DNA from: CAZLMW01 sp964560875
Lineage (GTDB): Bacteria > Myxococcota_A > UBA9042
DNA length: 64,000 bases
Reading direction: 5' to 3'
NCBI GenBank assembly: GCA_964560875.1
Contig: CAZLMW010000012.1
Location: 1-64,000 of the forward strand
A model generated the notes under the pieces. The model searched no databases. It saw nothing but the letters and a program-made list of their open reading frames with translations, and had not been told where the DNA came from. The position numbers and the translations under genes were made by a program. This document shows positions 1 through 7,926 of this stretch, in pieces. How positions within the stretch are numbered: position 1 is the stretch's first letter; the number at the start of each line of letters is the position of its first letter.

Positions 1-308
1 TTGAGCAGCGCGCTCGCGACTTCCCGACGCTGACCTTTGAGGTGGTCGCCGAACGCGCCGGACCCACCGTCCTTCCACGAGGTGTAGAACGGCTCGACCT
101 CGGCGATGAACTCGTCAAACAGCATGTCGATCACGGTGCGCACGAAACCCGGCTTCACCGACTTGACGACCTTGAAGCCCGCCTTGACCGCGATTCCAGA
201 GAAACCCCGCTTGCGGCTGACTTCGCTATCGATCAGGCGCACGCAGTCGTCGATGAGCACGCGGCGCTTGCTGTCGTCGGTGATGAGGGCGTCACGGAGG
301 GTCGTCAT
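1..308 (-). CDS. DUF6918-like protein, 5' part only
   Basis: The reading frame starts with ATG at 308 on the minus strand and runs off the left edge, leaving about 102 residues without a stop. The start reads MTTLRDALITDDSKRR, followed by a 'RKRGFSGIAVKAGFKVVKS' stretch and a 'GFVRTVIDML' segment. This order (short N-terminal helix, conserved GxSGxAxKxGYK-like stretch, then 'PGFV') resembles the uncharacterised DUF6918 family as I remember it from actinobacteria and myxobacteria. It has no signal peptide or membrane segment in the visible part. It lies 57 bp downstream of the M48 protease gene on the same strand and could be the last visible gene of that operon. The function of the family is unknown to me. 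Confidence 0.6.
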   Translation of the reverse strand, partial: MTTLRDALITDDSKRRVLIDDCVRLIDSEVSRKRGFSGIAVKAGFKVVKSVKPGFVRTVIDMLFDEFIAEVEPFYTSWKDGGSGAFGDHLKGQRREVASALL

Positions 309-365
309 GGCGTGATTGTCCTTGCGCCCGAAGACGAGCGCGGTGCTTCGATTGCGTGGTCTTGC

Positions 366-1340
366 CTACTTGGGAGCGGGCGCTTGGGCAGGCGCGGAGG
401 ACGCGTTGCCGGGCTTGTCCGATAGGAAGGTGTTCAGGTCAAGCGCGTTCTTCTTGGCCTTGCCCCTGGGCAGCTTGAGCCGAGCCTGCATGCGCTCGAC
501 GTTGCGTTGACCGTGGACCCCAGGGCCCGCCAGTTGCTTGTCGATGGCCGCCACACGCTCGGAGGTGTCCGGGTGGGTGTTGTAGAACGCGTCGTCGGCG
601 TGTTTGGCGTCCGGCTTGGCGATGCGCGAGAGGAAATCGCGCAGGCCGGCGCTGTGGTAGCCCGTCTCGACCAGCAGCCCGGTGCCGATCTTGTCGGCCT
701 CGAACTCCGTGTCCCTGGGCATCCCGCGCGAGAGGTAGTCGTCGAGAAACGCGTTGATGATGTTCTTGAAGAAGTCGGCGTTGTTGATGCTGCTCGCGGC
801 GGCCCCGACCGCGGCGCTCTTGGCCTTGAGGTTCTTGATGATGGTCAACGCGTGCTTTGCCGCAATGTGCGCGACCTCGTGTGCCAGGACGCCGGCCAAT
901 TCCGCCTCGGACTTCATCATGCGCAGCGCGCCGATGGTGATAAAGACGTATCCACCGGGCGCGGAGACGGCGTTGACGTCCTCGGAATCCAACACGCCGA
1001 AGTGGTACTGGACCATCGGGCGGGTGCTGAACGCGGCGACCGAGTTGCCGACGAGCGAAACGTATCGCGTGAGCTCGTCGTTATCGACGAGACCCCCGTA
1101 TTTCTCAACGATCTTGATGGCGATCGCGCCGCCGTATGCGCGCTCCTCTTCCGGGCCGATGGGCGCAGTGGATGCAGCGGCCTTACCGGCGCCAAGCAGC
1201 GCGTATGCGGCGCGGTTTTCACCGATCACCTGGCCCTGGAGCCACGTCCCGAACGTGCCGCAACCGGTCAAGAGCAAGACGACGCCAGCCGCGAGGGCGC
1301 GCGTCACACCAACCTGTTTGCTCAACGACAATGCCGTCAC
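366..1340 (-). CDS. M48-family zinc metalloprotease, lipoprotein
   Basis: This 324-aa protein begins with a lipoprotein signal (hydrophobic stretch at residues 15-24, lipobox LTGC, Cys27). Residues 154-158 are HEVAH, the zinc-binding HExxH motif of M48 peptidases, and a later EFEAD segment supplies the usual third zinc ligand Glu. Overall it resembles periplasmic M48 lipoproteins such as LoiP and the protease part of BepA, which act in outer-membrane protein quality control. No TPR tail like that of BepA follows; the end is a Pro/Ala-rich tail. Its ATG overlaps the stop of the upstream SH3 gene by 4 bp (ATGA), so the two are probably translationally coupled. The protease assignment is strong; the substrate is unknown. 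Confidence 0.88.
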   Translation of the reverse strand: MTALSLSKQVGVTRALAAGVVLLLTGCGTFGTWLQGQVIGENRAAYALLGAGKAAASTAPIGPEEERAYGGAIAIKIVEKYGGLVDNDELTRYVSLVGNSVAAFSTRPMVQYHFGVLDSEDVNAVSAPGGYVFITIGALRMMKSEAELAGVLAHEVAHIAAKHALTIIKNLKAKSAAVGAAASSINNADFFKNIINAFLDDYLSRGMPRDTEFEADKIGTGLLVETGYHSAGLRDFLSRIAKPDAKHADDAFYNTHPDTSERVAAIDKQLAGPGVHGQRNVERMQARLKLPRGKAKKNALDLNTFLSDKPGNASSAPAQAPAPK

Positions 1341-1969
1341 TTCGCGGACTCCTTGGACGGCACGGCAGGCGCCTTCGTGGACGCCGCCGGTGCTGGGGAC
1401 GCCGCCGGTTTCGACCCGGGTACGACCTTGTAGTCACCGAGTTTGCCGGCCACCAGGAACGCATCGAGCTCGTCCATCGTCACCTCAAGCTTCTCCAGCT
1501 TCTCGATCGAGGCCACGACCGCTTTCAAATCCGGATGGTCCTTGGCGTACGTGTGGGCTTGCGAAGAAAGGCCGCGCGCGCCCGCTGTAAACGACACATC
1601 TTTGCCACCGCTGCCACCGCGAGCCGCCCGACCGAGCCCTTCGAGGAACTTGTTGCGCTTCTTGAGCTCCTTGGTGGTCCAAGAGCGCGCAATCCATCCA
1701 GTTTTGCCGTCCGCCGTCTTCACATTCAGGAAGCCTCCCTTCTTTCCGATCACAGTCAGCTTGGCGCCATGTTTGAGCTTGGTGACCGTGGCATCGCGCG
1801 ACGAAGTGCCGGCTCGCAGCTTGGCGTAGCGGGTCTTCACAAAGACGTCATCTGCGAACGCCGATCCCGCGGTCAGCAGGATCGCACCGACGACGATCGC
1901 TGCGACGACGATTGCGGCCGGGGGGCGGCGCGGAAAAACCGTTGCCGAATGGCGAGTTCGAACGACCAT
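1337..1969 (-). CDS. Secreted bacterial SH3-domain protein
   Basis: This 210-aa protein starts at ATG 1969 (MVVRTRHSAT). An in-frame ATG lies 13 codons upstream at 2008, but it would give an unusually long pre-hydrophobic segment. A signal peptide (hydrophobic stretch about residues 20-36, ending AGSAFA before DDVFV) suggests export. Residues about 45-95 form one bacterial SH3 (SH3_3-like) unit with the usual 'LRAGTSSRDATV', 'GKKGGFLNV' and 'GKTGWIARSW' segments. The rest is helical, with a Pro/Ala/Lys-rich tail. Such domains bind cell-wall peptides or act as periplasmic adaptors. Coupling to the M48 protease through a 4-bp overlap suggests joint envelope function. The domain call is good; the role is inferred. 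Confidence 0.8.
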   Translation of the reverse strand: MVVRTRHSATVFPRRPPAAIVVAAIVVGAILLTAGSAFADDVFVKTRYAKLRAGTSSRDATVTKLKHGAKLTVIGKKGGFLNVKTADGKTGWIARSWTTKELKKRNKFLEGLGRAARGGSGGKDVSFTAGARGLSSQAHTYAKDHPDLKAVVASIEKLEKLEVTMDELDAFLVAGKLGDYKVVPGSKPAASPAPAASTKAPAVPSKESAK

Positions 1970-2010
1970 GAGGCTTCCTCGAAGGGGTGAACAGCGAAAA
2001 CGCATCATAC

Positions 2011-4221
2011 CTATTTCGTCTTCATCTCATAGACGCCGTCCCAGTCGTCTCCTGGTGGGAATTGCTGGAACGCGCTGCATCGATCGAGGAACTCCCGCGC
2101 CGCGTTGTCTTCGGGGTGCTGCTTGAGGTGCGCTTTGAACAAGATGTGGGCCTGCTCGAACTGCTGTTCGCGATAACACTGCAGGCACTTCTCCCAGCTC
2201 GCGGCCAGGTCGCGGTGCTTGGCCTCGGTTTCGTCAGCTGTCGCCAACGGTTCGTACACGCGCACCGGCTTCTTCTTGCCCTTCACACGCACGCTGTCGA
2301 GCTCGCGCATCAAGACGAGGTCGCCGACGAGTTCTTCGGTGTTCTCGCCGACCATGAGCTCGGTTCCGTACACCTTGTTGGTGCCTTCGAGCCGCGCGGC
2401 GAGGTTCACCGTGTCGCCCATCATCGTGTAGTCAAAGCGCTGCGTGCTCCCCATGTTGCCGACGACCGCGTCACCGGAATTCAGACCGATGCGCATCCGG
2501 CACTCCGGCAGCCCCTCGGCCACCCATTGAGGCCTCAGTTCAGCGAGCCGCGACTGGCAACGAAGCGCGGCGCGACAAGCGGCAACGGCGTGGTCGGGTT
2601 GGTGCAGCGGGGCGCCGAACATCGCGATGATGGCGTCGCCCTCGTACTTGTCGATCGTACCTCCTTCGTCCTGGATGATGTTTGTCATTTCGGTCAGGTA
2701 GATGTTGAGGAACGCGACCAACTCGTGCGGCTCCATCTTCTCTGAAAACGACGTAAATCCAGCCACATCGGAGAAGAACGAGGTGATCTGCCTGCGCTCG
2801 CCGCCGAGCTTGAGCTTGGACGGGTCCTCGACAAGGCTCTTGATGACGACGGGCGACAGATACATCGAAAAAGCCGTGCGAATCTGCTTCTTTTGGCGAC
2901 CTTCCGTCAGGTAACTGGTCACGACGACGACGAGGAACGACATCGTCATCCCGGTCATCGGCGCCACGATGTCGAGCCAGATGCCCTGGCTGTCGAACAG
3001 GAAAAGCGCCGCCCCGATATACCCGGCAAACAGGACACCGCTCGCCGCCACTTCGCCGAGCACCGACTTGGGAACCGTCGCGGCCGCGGCCATCAGGAAC
3101 GCCAGGATGATCGCCAGCAGGATGTTCAGGCTGCGGGAGATGCGGCGGTTGTGGTCGCCGGACACGATCGCCTCGTAGAACGACGCGTGCAGGTGAATCC
3201 CATAGTCGGTTTCGCGGACCGGCGTGACGCGGGTTTCGTAAGTTCCAGCGGCACTTGTCCCCATGAAGATGACCTTATCCTTGAACAGGCTGGCATCGAG
3301 CGGCGACTTCTCCCCGGCGTCTTCGAGCTGGCTGGCGGCGTAGATTTGGGAGAACGAATAGATCGGAAACGGCGGCCACTGGGGACGCCATCGGACGACG
3401 GCTTGACCCGCCTCGTCGAGCGGAATGACGCGTTCATCGATGCGCAGCTCGCTGTCGGTCAGCGTGATGGTCGGCGTGGATTGTGTTGCGAGGAAGGCGG
3501 CGAGCCCCAGCACCGCGTGATGTTGGTTCTTGCCGGGGACCAGCGGGGTCAGGTGGCGCAAAACGCCGTCGGGATCGGCCGCGACCGTCACGAGTCCGCC
3601 AGCGTGGGGGGCGGTGCGCAGGGTCTTGATGTCCTCTTCGGCGTCGGCAGCGGGCAAGACGTACTCGCAACGCTTGGGCGCGGGGCCGCTTGTCTTTCGG
3701 GTGACCGGCCACCCCCACTGAGCCGGTGGCGCCGGGTCCTTGGCACCTTCATGGCATTGAAAGGCCAGCACCACATTGCCGGCGTCAGCGATGCACTCCG
3801 CAAAAACGCTGTCGAACTCGGTCGGGTCCGAATAGAGGATGTCGAACGCGACGGCCTTGGCCCCGGCTTTGGCCAACCAAAGGATCACCGGACAGTACAT
3901 GTCGCGTGGCAAAGGCCAGCCGATCTGCTCGTGTTCCTTGAGGAATGACAAGGTCTCTTCATCGATCAGCACCAGCGCGGACGTGGTCGGGGAGTCGGCT
4001 TTGCGCAGGTTCTGGACCCGCCAGTCGTAGCTGCTTCGTTCGACGTTTTGGAAGAACTCGTTGGTGGCCAGCCCGACCGCGAACAGGCTGCCGATCACCG
4101 CCGCCGCGAAGAAGAAGACAAGCGAACGAATGCGCGGGTTCTCGAGCACGCGACTCCAGGTGGCGATGCGGCCGGATGACGGAATGACGTCAGTATCGGC
4201 AGCGGCGCCGACGGTTGGCAA
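2011..4221 (-). CDS. CHASE2-domain class III adenylate/guanylate cyclase
   Basis: This 736-aa membrane protein would make cAMP or cGMP in response to an extracytoplasmic signal. Its order is a first transmembrane segment (about residues 33-50); an extracytoplasmic CHASE2 domain with typical 'AKAVAFDILYSDP' and 'FKDKVIFMGTSAAGTYETR' segments; three closely spaced transmembrane helices (about 370-450); and a class III cyclase catalytic domain. Both metal-binding aspartates are visible ('FFSDVAGFT' and 'YEGDAIIAMFG'), as is a Lys just before the second ('IDKYEGD'). The transition-state Asn/Arg region reads 'MGDTVNLAARLEG'. A short TPR-like tail follows. The gene begins 3 bp after the CbiX-like gene, so the two are probably co-transcribed. 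Cyclase type (cAMP or cGMP) cannot be decided by eye. Confidence 0.93.
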   Translation of the reverse strand: MPTVGAAADTDVIPSSGRIATWSRVLENPRIRSLVFFFAAAVIGSLFAVGLATNEFFQNVERSSYDWRVQNLRKADSPTTSALVLIDEETLSFLKEHEQIGWPLPRDMYCPVILWLAKAGAKAVAFDILYSDPTEFDSVFAECIADAGNVVLAFQCHEGAKDPAPPAQWGWPVTRKTSGPAPKRCEYVLPAADAEEDIKTLRTAPHAGGLVTVAADPDGVLRHLTPLVPGKNQHHAVLGLAAFLATQSTPTITLTDSELRIDERVIPLDEAGQAVVRWRPQWPPFPIYSFSQIYAASQLEDAGEKSPLDASLFKDKVIFMGTSAAGTYETRVTPVRETDYGIHLHASFYEAIVSGDHNRRISRSLNILLAIILAFLMAAAATVPKSVLGEVAASGVLFAGYIGAALFLFDSQGIWLDIVAPMTGMTMSFLVVVVTSYLTEGRQKKQIRTAFSMYLSPVVIKSLVEDPSKLKLGGERRQITSFFSDVAGFTSFSEKMEPHELVAFLNIYLTEMTNIIQDEGGTIDKYEGDAIIAMFGAPLHQPDHAVAACRAALRCQSRLAELRPQWVAEGLPECRMRIGLNSGDAVVGNMGSTQRFDYTMMGDTVNLAARLEGTNKVYGTELMVGENTEELVGDLVLMRELDSVRVKGKKKPVRVYEPLATADETEAKHRDLAASWEKCLQCYREQQFEQAHILFKAHLKQHPEDNAAREFLDRCSAFQQFPPGDDWDGVYEMKTK

Positions 4222-4224
4222 GGC

Positions 4225-4602
4225 TCAGTCGGTCGGCGTCACGGCGCTGCGAGCGATGGCCAGTTTGACCGCGGGTCGTTCACCGATCGCCGGTCCGACC
4301 GTGATTGACACGTCTTTAAAGCGCTGCGAGAGCGTGGCGATGATGGCGGGGACATCCCGCGTGACGTGACCGCCCGACGCGAAAAACAGCGGCGTGACCT
4401 CGATGCGTGTGGCGCCGGCGGCGACGAGGTGTGTGACGCAGGTGGCCAGGTCGGGTTCAGCGTGCGCCAACCACGCCAGGACAACAGAATCATCGGTCAT
4501 GGCACGCGCGGCGGCGGCGATATCGATCAGCGGCTGACGCCAAGCGGGGGCGGGGCTGCCGTGAGCGAGAAGCACGAGGGCGCGGGATTGTCGTCTTGCC
4601 AT
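4225..4602 (-). CDS. CbiX/SirB-like sirohydrochlorin chelatase, short form
   Basis: This 125-aa protein resembles the short CbiX chelatases that insert cobalt or iron into sirohydrochlorin in cobalamin or sirohaem synthesis. The N-terminal 'ALVLLAHGSPAPAW' carries the metal-binding His of the family, and 'VTPLFFASGGHVTRDVPAI' carries the second conserved His ('GxH' after the FL/FF strand). The start at ATG 4602 (MARRQSRALV) places the HGS motif at the usual distance from the N-terminus. It is divergent from psuG (60 bp between starts) and lies 3 bp upstream of the cyclase gene. No other tetrapyrrole genes are adjacent, so the cofactor served is uncertain. Confidence 0.8.
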   Translation of the reverse strand: MARRQSRALVLLAHGSPAPAWRQPLIDIAAAARAMTDDSVVLAWLAHAEPDLATCVTHLVAAGATRIEVTPLFFASGGHVTRDVPAIIATLSQRFKDVSITVGPAIGERPAVKLAIARSAVTPTD

Positions 4603-4662
4603 CCGCGCATTGTCCGGCTCATCGACGCTGACGTACAGGGGCACGTGATGTAGGTTCCGCGC

Positions 4663-5583
4663 GTGCAAATCCGCCTGACCGATGACGTAGCTGCGGCGCT
4701 TGCTTCCGGACGCCCCGTCGTGGCGCTCGAATCGACCATCGTGGCGCATGGTTTCCCGCAACCGGATAACCTCGCCGTCGCCCGCGCGATGGTGGACGCC
4801 GTGGCCGAATCGGGCGCTATTCCGGCGGTTATCGCGGTCGTCGATGGCGTGCCATGCGCGGGGCTCACCGATGCTCAGCTGCGGCATCTCGCGACGTCGG
4901 GGCGCTTCGACAAGTGTGCCTCTCGAGACGTGCCAAGGGCTATCGCGACGGGTGCCTGCGCGGCGACAACCGTGTCGGCCACCTGCCTCATCGCGGCGAA
5001 GGCTGGGATCGAGGTGTTCGCGACAGGCGGCATCGGCGGCGTGCATCGTGATGCGGCCACTACTTTCGACATTTCGGCCGACCTGGGTGCCCTCGCGCGC
5101 TGGCCCGTGCTGGTCGTTTCGGCCGGCGCCAAGTCGATCCTCGACCTGCCCGCGACTGTCGAGCGCCTCGAGACCCTGGGCGTTCCTGTGGTTGGCTTCG
5201 ACTGTGACCAGTTTCCGGCGTTCTACGCCCGCGAGTCCGGCGTCGAGCTGACCTGGTCCACCAACGACGTGGCCGAGATCGCGCGGGCTTTCGATGCGCA
5301 AAAACAGCTTGGCGGCATGTTAGTGGCCAACCCGGTGCCGGCCGACAGCGGCATCGATAGCGCGACAATGAAGACCTGGATCGACAACGCGCTGCGGCGC
5401 GCCTCCACGGCCGGCGTTCATGGACGTGACCTCACGCCTTTCCTGTTGCAAGCGCTCGTGGGCATCTCGGGTGGGCAAACGCTGCGAGCCAATCGCGCCC
5501 TGGCCGTCGCCAACGCCCGTCTGGCCGCGCAAATAGCAGCGAACCTGTGCGAAAACCGCCAATTCTCGGGGCCTGCGACGTGA
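4663..5583 (+). CDS. psuG: Pseudouridine-5'-phosphate glycosidase
   Basis: This 306-aa enzyme reversibly splits pseudouridine 5'-phosphate into uracil and ribose 5-phosphate in the cytoplasm. Family signatures are clear along its length: 'VVALESTIVAHGFP' near the N-terminus, 'ASRDVPRAIATGACAATTVSAT', 'FATGGIGGVHRDA', 'ISADLGALARWPVLVVSAGAKSILD' and 'NPVPAD'. Length is normal for PsuG/IndA-type proteins. The start is GTG at 4663. The stop overlaps the likely GTG start of the next gene by 4 bp, so translation is probably coupled. No PsuK kinase partner is seen nearby. Confidence 0.93.
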   Translation: MQIRLTDDVAAALASGRPVVALESTIVAHGFPQPDNLAVARAMVDAVAESGAIPAVIAVVDGVPCAGLTDAQLRHLATSGRFDKCASRDVPRAIATGACAATTVSATCLIAAKAGIEVFATGGIGGVHRDAATTFDISADLGALARWPVLVVSAGAKSILDLPATVERLETLGVPVVGFDCDQFPAFYARESGVELTWSTNDVAEIARAFDAQKQLGGMLVANPVPADSGIDSATMKTWIDNALRRASTAGVHGRDLTPFLLQALVGISGGQTLRANRALAVANARLAAQIAANLCENRQFSGPAT

Positions 5584-7037
5584 CGAGCTTCAAGAACAAC
5601 GGAAAACCGCGGCTGCTCGGGGCCATGCTCGCTGGCGGGCGCAGCCGACGGATGGGCCGCGACAAAGCCGGTTTGGAGATCGGCGAAGGCCGCACGATGG
5701 CCGACTCGGTTCTCGAAGCGCTTCGCGGCGTGTGCGACGACGTCGTCTTGCTTGGTGACGCGGCCGGGATCGGCGACGACATCCCGCGCCTCGACGACCT
5801 CCGACCGGGGCAGGGACCGCTCGCCGGGATCGAGACCCTGATGCGGCAGCGACGCGCCGACGGCTACCTTGTTGTCCCCTGCGATATGCCGCTCGTCGAC
5901 GCAGATCTACTGGGCCGCTTGCCGACACCACCCGCAGCGGGCGTATCGGTCTTTCACCACGCATCCGGCGACACAGAACCGTTCCCGATGCGCATCGATC
6001 CCAGCGCCGTCGACACCGTTACATCGTGGCTGGACACCGGGCGGCGCAACGTCCGCGGCTGGCTGGCTGAACGGCCGACAAAATCGATCGCGATCGACGA
6101 TGAAGGCAACGAACAGCTCGCCAACATCAACCGCCCCGGGGAGCTCGAGACTGCGCGTCGAACCGCGCGACGTCGACGCCATCAACTCGCGGTCCGGCAC
6201 GAGGACGACAAGAGCGCGGTCGTCCCGGTTCTCGCAGCCAATGAAAACAGCACCGTGCAACGAGACGACCACGTGGCCGCCGAAGAGCCATTGCAGATCC
6301 AGGTCGGCTCGCTGCCCATCGCGGTCGTCATGCGCACTCCCGGCGACGACGTTGAGCTCGCTACGGGATTCCTGCTCACCGAACGGCTCGTGGTCCGCCC
6401 CAGCGATCTTGCCAACGTCCGACCCTGCACCGAAACAACCGAGCCGCTGTCGGAAGGCAACGTAATCCGCGCCCGACTGGCCGATGGGGTGAAGCTCGAC
6501 GCCGCCAAACTGCAGCGCAACTTCTACGTATCGAGCAGCTGCGGCATCTGCGGTAAGGCCAGCATCGAGGCCGCGATGGCCCACGGAGACCCGCTGGCGC
6601 CGTCCGAAGCCGCATACTGGTCGCGCGCTGAGCTCGTCGAGTTGCCCGGACGGATGCGCGATCACCAAGCCGGATTCGTACGCACGGGCGGGCTTCATGC
6701 AGCAGGACTGTTCGGTCCCGGCGGCGACCTTCTCGTCGTTCGGGAGGACGTCGGCAGACACAACGCCGTAGACAAGGTGCTTGGGTGGGCGGCGCGCTCG
6801 GGACTCTGGCCGCCTCGCGAGGTGGTGCTCGCGGTTTCGGGACGCGTTTCGTTCGAGATCGTGCAAAAAGCGGTCGCCGCGAACGTGACGGTCATTTGCG
6901 CCGTTTCCGCGCCTACATCTTTGGCTGTTCAGCTGGCCACTGAGGCCGGTGTCGCCATCGTCGGCTTCGTCCGCGGCAAGCGATGCAACGTCTACGGCGA
7001 CCGCAGCCGGCTACCAGCTCTGAGCGCTTCGGGCTGA
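5580..7037 (+). CDS. MobA-FdhD fusion: Mo-cofactor guanylyltransferase + FDH sulfurtransferase
   Basis: One uninterrupted 485-aa frame joins two molybdenum-cofactor proteins. Residues about 1-190 are MobA-like (P-loop-like 'LAGGRSRRMGRDKAGLEIG', 'DDLRPGQGPLAGIE', 'VPCDMPLV'), which converts molybdopterin to the MGD form. Residues about 205-480 are FdhD-like, with the 'SSCGICGKASIEA' loop whose Cys pair carries sulfur to formate dehydrogenase, then 'DVGRHNAVDKVLG' and 'SGRVSFEIVQKA'. I chose GTG 5580, which overlaps the psuG stop (GTGA); an upstream GTG at 5547 lies inside psuG. An internal GTG near 6253 could give a separate FdhD, but sequence upstream of it already resembles the FdhD N-terminus. 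A related Mo enzyme, the NapA-like protein, lies 36 kb away. Confidence 0.9.
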   Translation: MTSFKNNGKPRLLGAMLAGGRSRRMGRDKAGLEIGEGRTMADSVLEALRGVCDDVVLLGDAAGIGDDIPRLDDLRPGQGPLAGIETLMRQRRADGYLVVPCDMPLVDADLLGRLPTPPAAGVSVFHHASGDTEPFPMRIDPSAVDTVTSWLDTGRRNVRGWLAERPTKSIAIDDEGNEQLANINRPGELETARRTARRRRHQLAVRHEDDKSAVVPVLAANENSTVQRDDHVAAEEPLQIQVGSLPIAVVMRTPGDDVELATGFLLTERLVVRPSDLANVRPCTETTEPLSEGNVIRARLADGVKLDAAKLQRNFYVSSSCGICGKASIEAAMAHGDPLAPSEAAYWSRAELVELPGRMRDHQAGFVRTGGLHAAGLFGPGGDLLVVREDVGRHNAVDKVLGWAARSGLWPPREVVLAVSGRVSFEIVQKAVAANVTVICAVSAPTSLAVQLATEAGVAIVGFVRGKRCNVYGDRSRLPALSASG

Positions 7038-7045
7038 GCACGCTT

Positions 7046-7072
7046 CGGACATGCCGGACATGCCGGACACAC
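7046..7072. repeat. Short tandem repeat, 9 bp x 3
   Basis: Three adjacent copies of CGGACATGC (the third is CGGACACAC) fill most of the 49-bp gap between the convergent mobA-fdhD and crotonase genes. No hairpin or T-tract accompanies them, so they are not an obvious terminator. Confidence 0.6.
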
Positions 7073-7086
7073 CAGGCTGCGGTTGA

Positions 7087-7908
7087 TCACACGTCCGATC
7101 CGGCTCCGTGTCGTCCCGCCCCATCGGCAAATCGAGTGGCCCCCGCGACGGTTTCGGTGCTCAGCGCGGCCATTCCGTGGCGCAGTTCATTGGTGATCGC
7201 CTCTGCGAACGGCAGAGACCATTGTTCATAGGCGCTCGCTCGATCACCCAACATCGCCGCCTGCGGGAACGCCGCGATCTTCTTGCCCAGTTCGATGGCA
7301 ACTGCACGCGCCTCGCCTGGCTCGCAGACCCGAGACACCAACCCCATCGATCGCGCCTCCTCGGCCGAAACGCCACGTCCGGTGAGGAGCATGTCGAGCG
7401 CGTGGCCCATGCCGATGAGCCGCGGCAGTCGAATGGTTCCGCCATCGATCAGCGGCACCCCCCACCGCCTGCAGAAGACACCGAAAACAGAGTCGGACGC
7501 GGCGACACGGAGATCGCACCAGCAAGCCAGCTCGAGACCGCCGGCGACGGCGTGTCCTTCCACAGCAGCGATGACGGGTTTGGCGAGCATCATGCGACTC
7601 GGTCCCATCGGCCCTTCGCCATCGGGCGCGACGCGGTTGAGTCGGCCAACCGCTATCGCCTTGAGGTCCGCCCCGGCACAAAACGTCCCGCCGGCCCCGG
7701 TGAGCACGGCGACGCGGGCCGATTCGTCGGCCTCAAATGCGACGAACGCGTCGACAAGTGCCTCGGCGGTAGCGCGATCGACGGCGTTGCGCCGGGCAGG
7801 GCGATCGATGGTGATGATCGTCACAGGGCCGTCGCTTTCGACGTGCACGATCGCGTCGGAGTCCGGGTCGGCGTGGTTGACAGCATCGTGGTTGACAGGT
7901 GCGTTCAT
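7087..7908 (-). CDS. Enoyl-CoA hydratase/isomerase (crotonase) family protein
   Basis: This 273-aa protein has the crotonase fold signatures: 'RPARRNAVDRATAEAL', the oxyanion-hole segment 'FCAGADLKAIA', and 'AVEGHAVAGGLELACWCDLRVA'. The first catalytic Glu of hydratases ('GGLELA') is kept. The second position, usually 'F.QPEI.LG', reads 'FGVFCRRWGVPLIDGGT' and lacks the Glu. It may therefore be a crotonase with another activity (isomerase, hydrolase or decarboxylase) rather than a classical hydratase. The start at ATG 7908 leaves 18 bp to the divergent APH-like gene. The neighbouring kinase and acyl-CoA dehydrogenase place it in acyl-CoA degradation. Confidence 0.88.
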   Translation of the reverse strand: MNAPVNHDAVNHADPDSDAIVHVESDGPVTIITIDRPARRNAVDRATAEALVDAFVAFEADESARVAVLTGAGGTFCAGADLKAIAVGRLNRVAPDGEGPMGPSRMMLAKPVIAAVEGHAVAGGLELACWCDLRVAASDSVFGVFCRRWGVPLIDGGTIRLPRLIGMGHALDMLLTGRGVSAEEARSMGLVSRVCEPGEARAVAIELGKKIAAFPQAAMLGDRASAYEQWSLPFAEAITNELRHGMAALSTETVAGATRFADGAGRHGAGSDV

Positions 7909-7926
7909 GTTCTCTCTGCTGCAGCG

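Noticed and set aside
4225..5301. A longer 358-codon version of the CbiX-like protein
   Set aside because: The extra N-terminal part is antisense to psuG; the chelatase fold begins at ATG 4602.
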